From positions 416,074-480,073 of the forward strand of contig BCJX01000009.1 of NCBI GenBank assembly GCA_001600415.1: a stretch of DNA of 64,000 nt, in the 5' to 3' direction. Source of the DNA: Pascua guehoae. Lineage: Eukaryota > Basidiomycota > Tremellomycetes > Trichosporonales > Trichosporonaceae. This document shows positions 56,301 through 64,000 of the stretch, in pieces (positions within the stretch are counted from its first letter, which is position 1; each line of letters opens with the position of its first letter). The position numbers were made by a program, and so were the translations under genes. The notes beneath the pieces are model-generated. The model saw nothing but the letters and a program-made list of their open reading frames with translations, was not told where the DNA came from and did not search any database.

Positions 56301-57353
56301 GGTCTCAAGCACTGGTATGACGCGGGCCGCGCGGCGCGCAGCAACCCCACAGCAGTGTGGGAGAGCGCACATATGCCCAAGGACGGCTTCCGGCCCCTCG
56401 TCGAGCGCGCGCGGGCGCTCACGGAGCGTATCGCCGAGACGGTGGCCGCAGCCACGGCAGCCGAGGCCGAAGCAAACTCGTCCCCTCCCGTCGCGGGAAC
56501 GCCGATTGTCTCGGTCTCGGGCGACGAGTCTCCGACCCCCGAACCCGTCGCAGCTGTCGCGGACCCGGCGCGCTTTGAGCGCCTCCTCGAGGTCAATGAT
56601 ATACTGACGGCACAAATTGCCGCGAGCAACGACTTTACGCCGCCGCCACGCATCTTACTGCCCTCGCAGATTGCGTTTGCGACGCCCGCCGCACCCGTGG
56701 TGACGACGCAAAACCTGACGACGCCCCGCAGGCGGCGGAGCGCGAGCCTCGAGATTTCGTCGCCCAATTTCAGTATTGGCGACTCGGACGCCGAGAGCGA
56801 TGCCGAAGAGCTCGACGTTCGCACCGTGCCCAAGATTATCACGTCGCGCGCCGGCGACGATGAGCGGCGAGGAGAAACCCGGCCACGACCTACCCTGCAC
56901 GGCCTTGGACTCGGCACCATCTCCCCGCCTGTCGGCAAGCTCGTATCCCCCGCCGAAGACACGCCACCCAACAAATTCACGCTCGCTGCCGACCGGATGG
57001 TGGACGCCGAGCTCGCCCAGGGTCTGGCTCACGCGGCCGAGGGCCCCGGGTCCCCTGTCGAGCGCACAAGCCGCGCCTGGGTCGAGGAAGAGGGCGAGGT
57101 GTTCCGCAAGGGCACGCGCTTGGGTGTGGTCGACAGCGACTCGGACGACGATTCGGACGCCGACGCCCACCTCAAGACGGGCGAGCAGCTGCGGCGCGAG
57201 ATTATGCAGACTGAAGTGCCCCGCAGCCCACCGAGGCAGGTACGCGAGCCGCTCGGGGATGAGAGCGACGAGGCCAATGAAGGACAGGCAGAGGTGGTGG
57301 GCGACACGGATACGAGGGACACGAGCGATACGCGCACGAAAACGAGGGATTGA
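53387..57353 (+). CDS. Large leucine-rich repeat (RNI-like) protein, possibly PPP1R37-like
   Basis: Exons 53387-54145, 54186-54647, 54688-55695 and 55758-57353 give 1274 residues; all joins are phase 0, with introns of 40-62 nt. The first 220 residues are Pro/Ser-rich with polyproline runs that could bind SH3 or WW domains. LRRs of the ribonuclease-inhibitor type follow (SLSLAGNRKIKAAG, FIDLSDITWD, TLRMDNCNFRSLALEALAQG, LKNISLRRNRIGPLGAVAIA, LLTLDLKSNDIRNGVTYIA, LKVLNLSDNKLEPAGLVSLA, LKRLFLSDTGLTTEGAIDLA, LLHLDLTANPLIGTAGVLAV), interrupted by long disordered inserts. The C-terminal 400 residues are acidic and disordered. Repeat style and layout resemble PP1-regulatory LRR proteins. A possible docking site (KRAAF) deviates from RVxF, so the PP1 link is only a suggestion. 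Confidence 0.8.
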
Positions 57354-58901
57354 GGGTATGACATAATAGATAGACGAACGTTACGCCATGGCCTTGGAGA
57401 TGGTAGATGACATGTGATTGTGACGAGTGTTTTCAGAGTCTGGAACGCGTTTGGCGTTGCATTGTGGGGGGATCAGCACGTAATGGCCGACCATGACAGC
57501 TCGACGTCGATGCCCTTGTGCAAATAGCGAAAGGTCTACCCGTCCTGCGTCGCCTTGGCAGACTTGGCGGTGGTACTTTACGGCTAGCGGTTCAATAGGG
57601 TAGGGAAGCTTCCGAGCATGCAGTGAGGCGACACTACGCTGCATGCGCTGCCAGGATGGCGGCCAACTCCTCACCTGAGCACCGGGGAGCCCTGAAAGTC
57701 AAGGAGTGGGTTAACGGACGTGGCGTGTGGCTTGCTTGCGGAACAAACGATGCCATCGAACAACCAGAGAGACTCTGGGTCCAAACTTCAGTACCCTCTT
57801 GCTGGATCACTGGATCACAGGCTTGCCATGCAAGATGGTGTCGCCATCGAAGTCGATACTAAATGTTGCATGTTGCAACTACTGTATTCGGCACCCCATT
57901 CAACCCACCCAAGGGTCACTCCATTCTTTAAGGATCCAACCCTGACACCATCCGCGTCGGCAATGGCGTCATATCTAGAGATTGTATTCTCGGCCCAAGC
58001 TGTTATCGGCCAAGGGCGATTACTCGTCCAGCCGTCCACATGTCCCAGCTGCAAGTCGCGTGCTTGGCGGTGACACTATTGGCGGAAACGGGGCGCCATG
58101 ATGGATGACAAGTTGTCACTACTCTAGTCATCCCGGCGGCGACCCCGATGGGCCCTCGATTGTGGGGTGTGCACGGACAGGGTGAGTGGGGCGAGTCACT
58201 TGTCGACACCATCTCCCTTCTAGACCTTAGGCGTGGAAGACATGCTCGTGGAGAGAAACCCGGCCGAACTGACAGGCAATGACAAGAGACAGATGCATTG
58301 GAATCGTCGCAATCGCATGTGGCCGGCCCCGGGCCGGATGTTTCTGTTTCTATCCCCCTCTGGCCAACTAGTCCAGGCACGACCACGCGACTAAATGGCA
58401 CCATCCCGATAGGCGGAAACGACATCGCAAATGTGTTGGGATGGATGGATGGATGCTCCCTGCACTATGCTACTTGCTCCATGACCACAGATATCCTACT
58501 CGGAGTGTCAAGAGCTACCTAGTGACTCTGGACTGTGTGCACAAGGGGGCTGCGTCTATAACCGCACGCCAGGAACCGCTTACGCTTGGCAACACGCTCA
58601 TCAAGACTCACTAGCACGCAACTCGTGTATCCGCGCGTTTGACGTCGCGCCGCGAGGCCGAGCCGTCCTTGCTAGCTACTGCCGGCGATGGATTTTCAAC
58701 CCCATCACCACTAACCACGTCTGAACGTTTGCTGTTCAAGGTTCTGCAAAGTTTGGCGATGGAGATGTGGCGTGCTTGTGCCAAGTCTTCGTGCAACATG
58801 TACAGTATGGCGCGATGTCGTGGGTGCGACGACTTACAGAGTATAAGAAGAACAAATGCAGGACGGTGGTCAAAACTATACCCAGGTCCATTCGTTTCAG
58901 C
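57354..58901. other. Intergenic region upstream of the MFS transporter
   Basis: 1.55 kb with no recognised gene. Short frames only; GATGGATGGATGGATG near 58441. Confidence 0.5.
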
Positions 58902-60985
58902 ATGTCTCAGCAAGAGGTGGACGGTCGCAAGGCACACGACGCCGAGGACAGCGTCGTAACGGCCGGCAGCTCGTCGACGTACTCTGACACCAAAGAAGTG
59001 CCATCTGCCCCCGACTCGATCGCAGAGGCCAAACTCGCAGACCGCACCCGCGCCTACGACACGGGCTACGGCCCCATCACGGATGCGTTTGTAAACTTTT
59101 TCAGGCTCCGGGGGTCGCACCGCGACCCCGAGGCGCTCGACGACATTGCGACGCAGCCGTCCGTCTTTGACGGCCCCCAGGCGGAACACTACCAGCCGCG
59201 CGACGACTGGGAGAATATTGAGGCGTTTGACCCCTCGTTTCGGTGGACGTGGCGCGAGGAAAAAGTCGCCATCCGCAAGGTCGACTGGAAGGTTCTCTCT
59301 TGGGTCTGCGTCATGTTCTTTGCCCTCGGTGCGTTACAATCCTACACGGGGAATATTTCCAGCTGGCCCATGATTGACCGTTGCAGACATTGACCGCGGC
59401 AACCTCACCAACGCGACGGCAGACAATTTCCTCGAGGACCTAGGTCTCACAACCAGCGACTACAACCTTGGCAACACGCTCAGCAAACTCGGATTCCTCC
59501 TCGCCGAGCTGCCGTCGCAGCTCATCTCAAAGCGTCTCGGTCCAGACAGGTGGATCCCCATCCAGATCATTGTCTTCTCGGCACTCAGCGCCGCCCAGTT
59601 TTGGCTCAACGGCCGGTCCTTCTTCTTCGCCACGCGGTTCCTCATGTAAGCTCTGGCCTACCACCTCTAGGTGCCAAACGTGGCTGACTCCCCTTCAGTG
59701 CTGCCTTCCAGGGCGGGTTTATCCCTGACAACGTCCTGTACCTGAGCTATTGGTACAACAAGTACGACCTCCCGATCCGCCTCGCTATTTTCTACACAAT
59801 CAACCCGTTTACCAACATTGTCACGGCCTTCCTGGGAGCTGGGATCCAGCAGATGCGCGGCGTCCTCGGGTACGCTGGGTGGAGGTGGATGTTTTTGCTG
59901 GAGGGCTTGTTCACACTGGGCATTGGAAGTGGGTACTGTGAAACCATCTGCCCGATCAAAGCTGACGCTTCATAGTCGCCTCGTTCTTCATGATGCCCGT
60001 TGCCCCTGCAAAGACAAAGACAAACTTCCGGCCAAATGGGTACCTGACCGACCGCGAGGCCAAGATTATCGTCAACCGTACCATTCGCGACGAGCCGGCA
60101 AAGGTGAGCTTTGGAGCAAAATTCTGCATCTGCCGACTGTCAGCTGACAAACTCTTAAAGGGTGGAATGCACAACCGCCAGGCCCTGACACTGCGCATGA
60201 TCTGGACGTCGTGTTTGGACTGGCACCTGTGGCCCATTTACATTATTGGCCTCCTCATGTGGATCCCGGTCACGCCCGTTAGCTTTTACCTGCAGCTGTC
60301 CTTCAAGCAACTGGGGTTCTCGACCATTCAGGCAAATCTCCTGGCTGTGCCGTACGGCGTGCTTGCAATCATCAACTGTGTCGTTATTGCCATTGTCTCT
60401 GAGATTGTCAACAACCGGTCCCTTGTGGGCATGTCGATGCTTATTGTAGGTCACGTCACAGACAAGATGGGGATTAATTAGCTGACAAGTACCAGTGGGT
60501 GACGCCGTGTCTCATTGCCCTCCAAGCGCTCAAGGACGTCGGCCCGTGGCAGTACTTTGCCATCCTCACCGTGCTCCTGGGATACCCCTACGTGCACGCC
60601 ATCCAGGTCGCCTGGTGTTCGCGAAACTCTGGTTCCATCCGCACCCGCACAGTTTCAGCATCGTGAGTCCACCCACACCATCCACATATTCAAGACTGAC
60701 AAACATCGCAGGCTGTACAACATGACGGCCCAACTGTCCAACATTTTCGGCGCAAACGTGTATCAAGCCAGCGACGCCCCCAGATACCACAAAGGCAACG
60801 CCGTCTTGCTGGGCATCGCCGTCTTCACCCTCGCGCTCTACCCCCTCACATACTTTTTCTACAAGATTATCAACAAGAAGAGGGACGAAAAGTGGGACGC
60901 CATGACCGAGCAGGAAAAGAGCCACTACTTGGCCACCACAAAGGACCAAGGGAGCAAACGCCTCGATTTCAGGTTTGCCTATTAA
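58902..60985 (+). CDS. MFS transporter, Dal5-type anion:cation symporter family
   Basis: Exons 58902-59328, 59387-59645, 59699-59928, 59976-60103, 60161-60445, 60496-60662 and 60712-60985 give 589 residues. A cytosolic N-terminus of about 130 residues precedes the first helix. [58 protein letters not shown] and [17 protein letters not shown] are hallmarks of the allantoate/nicotinate/pantothenate permease family. A central loop with [18 protein letters not shown] is followed by the second six-helix half and a cytosolic tail ([21 protein letters not shown]). It is expected at the plasma membrane, importing small organic anions with protons. Substrate cannot be assigned within this family. The intron pattern is dense and regular (47-58 nt). 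Confidence 0.9.
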
Positions 60986-62061
60986 GTGCGCCAGTGCTTG
61001 GGACATGCATGGGAAGGGATTCTGGGCTAGCTACTGTGCGCAGCATGTTGGCAGTACTCATGCGGTAGGGCAGGACGGGGGCCTGCATCATTGTAGATTA
61101 CGTAGATTGGTACAGCGGTTGAGTGATCCTTGGATCTGGATGAATAAAACGTAACACAAGGTGCCTATCACGACTCGCTGGCAGTCGGTCGAGAGCAAAG
61201 AGTTGTTCCCGTTTGTTCACCCAATACATTTTCTTCAATTCGGGTCGCATATTACGGTGTTCTGCCCCCCCCCCCCCCCCCGGGCGGGTCTCTTGAGGAT
61301 TCAGATCCAGCTCCAAGACGTTGCCTAGTCGACCATACCCCCCTGTGGCTTCAGTGTACGCCAGTCGTGCTTGCTTACTCTACCGTCGCTAGGATCTAGG
61401 TAAGTTGCACGACGCCGCCGCCGTGGTGTTCTTTCATCATCTCGTCGCAGATCTGGCGAGCCACTGCCATGTCATAGGGACACTCGATTTGGTCGTACAC
61501 CATGGTAGCGAGCTCGGTCGGGAGTTTAGCCTTTACGATACCGCGGTGTCCTCACCATGGCCACGGTTGTTGGCATATCACCTTCAGTGTTGACGGGACA
61601 GGGACAACAGGCACCCACCACACCACATGATAAATGGATGGACTCTTGTATATGAGGTCAGCCGTCGCCAGGCACACGGTCATATTGTCAGACGTCAGGG
61701 GGTCAAGGGGCTCGTTTCATGCACTTACCCGCTTGGGATGACTGGCAACGCTCCAGTCATTGTTCCACCCAAGCTCCCTCTGGCAGTCAACAGAAATAGG
61801 CCTTCTCATCCCCCTGAATATTCCCCAGGTTACTCGCGTCAGCTGTTCGAGGATCCGGGTCACACCCACTCTTTGCTGGTTGCTCCTCAGTCGTCAGATC
61901 GCTTAGCACCCGAGGTATGTAGAAGGCCTGTACGAGGGGCAGTTGGAGGCATAAAGGCACAACAGCCTCCTAGGGGGTCGTCGATTAGCCATCCTTCGGT
62001 AGCACGACGAAACTACTATATAGCATCTAGCCTAAACTTCTGATGTATATCGGCCCCGCAG
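60986..62061. other. Region between convergent MFS and GH20 genes
   Basis: Includes a C-run of about 18 bases at 61267. No gene supported. Confidence 0.5.
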
Positions 62062-63270
62062 TTAGACTGCGAGAGGGTGATGCCCGATACCAAGCCTCTT
62101 GAGCTCATCCAAACGAGCGGGGAGACCGGCGAGGAAGTCGTCGTACGCCGGCCTGTTCTTGCCAAGGTACGCAATGTCGGCCACGGCGATGAGGCGAGGG
62201 AAAGCCATGTACCACAGGTGCTCGACGTTGGGTACATACTCTGACCAGAGCTGCGCCTGGAGGCCGAGGACGAGGTCGGCATGCTTGGGGTCCACGCCAG
62301 CGTAGGGGTCGTACTCGTACACCGTCTTGAGGTCGGCGCCTTGGCCGATTGCCAGCGGCTCGTCCTTTTCTGGGCCCTCGGTGTAGTCAAAGTACAACCT
62401 TGCAGGGGCCTGGACAATCTGGACGCCAAGGTCGGTCGCACGCTTTGCGGCGTCGGTCCAGTCGCGCCAGCACACGGCCACTGGCTTACCGCTCGGTACG
62501 CCGCCGTCGATGATCTCGTCCCAGCCAATCAGGCGGCGGCCCAGAGTCGCGAGATAGGCGGCAATCTCCGAGGTAAACCAGCGCTGGAGGACCTCCATGT
62601 TGCCTCCCGTTTCGCCGAGCGCCTTGAGCTGCTCGTTGGCGGTCGGCGACTCGATCCACTCGGCCTTGGGGCACTCGTCGCCGCCAATGTGGATGAATGG
62701 CGAGTCGAACACGTCGCAAATCTCGCCCAGGATATCGCGGCAGAACGCCAGCCCCCGCTCGTCGGCGCGCATCACCTCGGGATACACGCCCCAGCTGCGC
62801 CCGACGCCGACTACCTTGCCGTCGTACCCCAGCTCGGGGTACGCGGCGCGCGCGGCGCGCATGTGGCCCGGCATGTCGACCTCGGGGACAATCGTGATCC
62901 CCTTGGTCTTGGCGTACGCCACCAGTTCGCGCAGTTGGTCCTGGGTGTAGAAACCCCCATGCTTCTTGCCATCATACTTGGACAGGTAGCTCTCGGGGTG
63001 CAGGTTCTTGTCCTCAAAGAACGCCGGTCGTCCGATAAGCGTCTCGTCGCGCCACGCGGCCACCTCGGTCAGCTTGGGCCACTTTTTCGACTCGAACCGC
63101 CATCCTTGGTCGTCCGTAAGATGCAAGTGGAGGACATTGAGGCGCAGCAGCGCCATGCCGTCAATCAGGCGCCGCACCTCGGTGAGCGGCACAAAGTGAC
63201 GCGCCACGTCGAGCATGAACCCGCGCCAGCGGAACGCGCCGTCGTCAGAGGGGAGGAGATGGGTCGCCAT
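62062..63270 (-). CDS. GH20 beta-N-acetylhexosaminidase, cytosolic type, intronless
   Basis: 402 residues from the ATG at 63270. A longer frame upstream starts in non-conserved sequence. It consists of the GH20 (beta/alpha)8 catalytic barrel only: FRWRGFMLDVARHF, LNVLHLHLTDDQGWR, TIVPEVDMPGHM, FIHIGGDEC with the catalytic Asp198-Glu199 pair, IGWDEIIDGG and LGLQAQLWSEYV. It removes terminal GlcNAc/GalNAc by substrate-assisted catalysis. It lacks a signal peptide and the N-terminal GH20b domain of secreted fungal chitin-degrading enzymes. This suggests an intracellular role such as chito-oligosaccharide use or glycan recycling. Being intronless amid intron-rich genes makes bacterial origin possible, though codon use looks native. 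Confidence 0.9.
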   Translation of the reverse strand: MATHLLPSDDGAFRWRGFMLDVARHFVPLTEVRRLIDGMALLRLNVLHLHLTDDQGWRFESKKWPKLTEVAAWRDETLIGRPAFFEDKNLHPESYLSKYDGKKHGGFYTQDQLRELVAYAKTKGITIVPEVDMPGHMRAARAAYPELGYDGKVVGVGRSWGVYPEVMRADERGLAFCRDILGEICDVFDSPFIHIGGDECPKAEWIESPTANEQLKALGETGGNMEVLQRWFTSEIAAYLATLGRRLIGWDEIIDGGVPSGKPVAVCWRDWTDAAKRATDLGVQIVQAPARLYFDYTEGPEKDEPLAIGQGADLKTVYEYDPYAGVDPKHADLVLGLQAQLWSEYVPNVEHLWYMAFPRLIAVADIAYLGKNRPAYDDFLAGLPARLDELKRLGIGHHPLAV

Positions 63271-64000
63271 GGTGCAAGTGCTGGGAGACGATGTTGCGCA
63301 AGGTGGAAAAGGGATGTGGATGACACGGGGGGCTCGGTGTACTGGAGAAGCACACACGTCTTATGGACCGAAGAGAGGCGAGTCGATTGTCGCTGCCCAC
63401 ATTATTGCTGTGCAGCTAAAGCTACGGACCGAACGCCGTCATCCACGCCGATGGCCCATGGGCCCAAACGTCCGACAATGGATCGCTGACGGAATCAAAA
63501 CCACGCGAGCACAACCACGTGGCACTCTTCGGTCCTTATAAGTCCTTATCGTGCATGCGTGCATCCATTCATCCCTGTGGCCCTGCATCTCAAGTGGTCA
63601 TCGACAACGCGCAGGACCCACATGCTCACCGCTGCTCTACAAGTTGTGATTCGTCTTCATCATCATGTCGGCCTTCTTCATCATTGGGGTCATGCAGTAC
63701 ACTGTATGACCTGCTTTACAGGCTTGCAAGCTTGCCCTGGCCCCCCCCCTCACGAGCATCGATCGCGTGCCAACAATCCCCCGAAGTGCTACTTTTGAGG
63801 CAGAGGCTGGTCGGGGTAAGGATGCGAAACAGTTCATGTCCTGTGAGTTGTGGACGCGAGCAAGCGATTGTTCGCGTCCACGTTGACAACACTGATAACA
63901 GCCTCCAGTCTTGTTCAGACATGTTTTGACAAGCGTCGTCATCTCTAGCTGCCCTGAGAGAGTGGCCACTCATTCGCGACACCATGAGCCAAGATGTCCC
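63271..64000. other. Upstream region of the GH20 gene to window end
   Basis: 730 bp without a supported gene. Confidence 0.45.

Overview
The window is nuclear DNA of a GC-rich fungus. Short introns (about 45-60 nt) with GTGAGT/GTACGT donors and CTRAC-type branch points, intron-dense housekeeping genes, and a membrane-bound glycan-synthesis gene pair point to a basidiomycete yeast, most likely Tremellomycetes (Trichosporonales/Cryptococcus side). This placement rests on gene style only; no search was run. Exon joins were derived by hand from splice signals, reading-frame phase and family conservation, so exon ends may be off by a base or two.

Layout. 1-14 kb: the 5' part of a ferric reductase (minus strand, cut by the window edge), a small secreted cyanovirin-N-type lectin, two tandem intron-containing tRNA-Leu(CAG) genes, a 4.5-kb gene-poor stretch, and a second, differently built ferric reductase. 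15-22 kb: a divergent pair of putative Golgi glycan genes, a GT71 (MNN2-like) mannosyltransferase and a 1190-residue fusion of an SDR epimerase-like domain with a GT47 exostosin domain. 22-38 kb: UBE2O-type ubiquitin-conjugating enzyme, Arp2/3 subunit ARPC1, a single-pass low-complexity membrane protein, TFIID subunit TAF10, and a CUE/CCCH/DUF1771/Smr protein. 38-43 kb: repeats, a 200-bp MITE, a 3-hydroxybutyrate-dehydrogenase-like SDR with altered catalytic residues, and an N gap. 43-53 kb: a type I metacaspase with a Q/Y-rich prodomain, an alpha/beta-hydrolase-like protein and heat-shock factor HSF1. 53-64 kb: a large LRR (RNI-like) protein, a Dal5/ACS-type MFS transporter and an intronless GH20 hexosaminidase.

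Most genes are unrelated housekeeping genes. The one arrangement that looks functional is the head-to-head GT71 / SDR-GT47 pair at 15-22 kb, which shares a 747-bp intergenic region. Recurrent oddities are short-chain dehydrogenase domains without the catalytic tyrosine (two separate genes), long repeat-filled introns inside genes whose other introns are about 50 nt, and G/C homopolymers of 10-31 bases, some associated with Ns.
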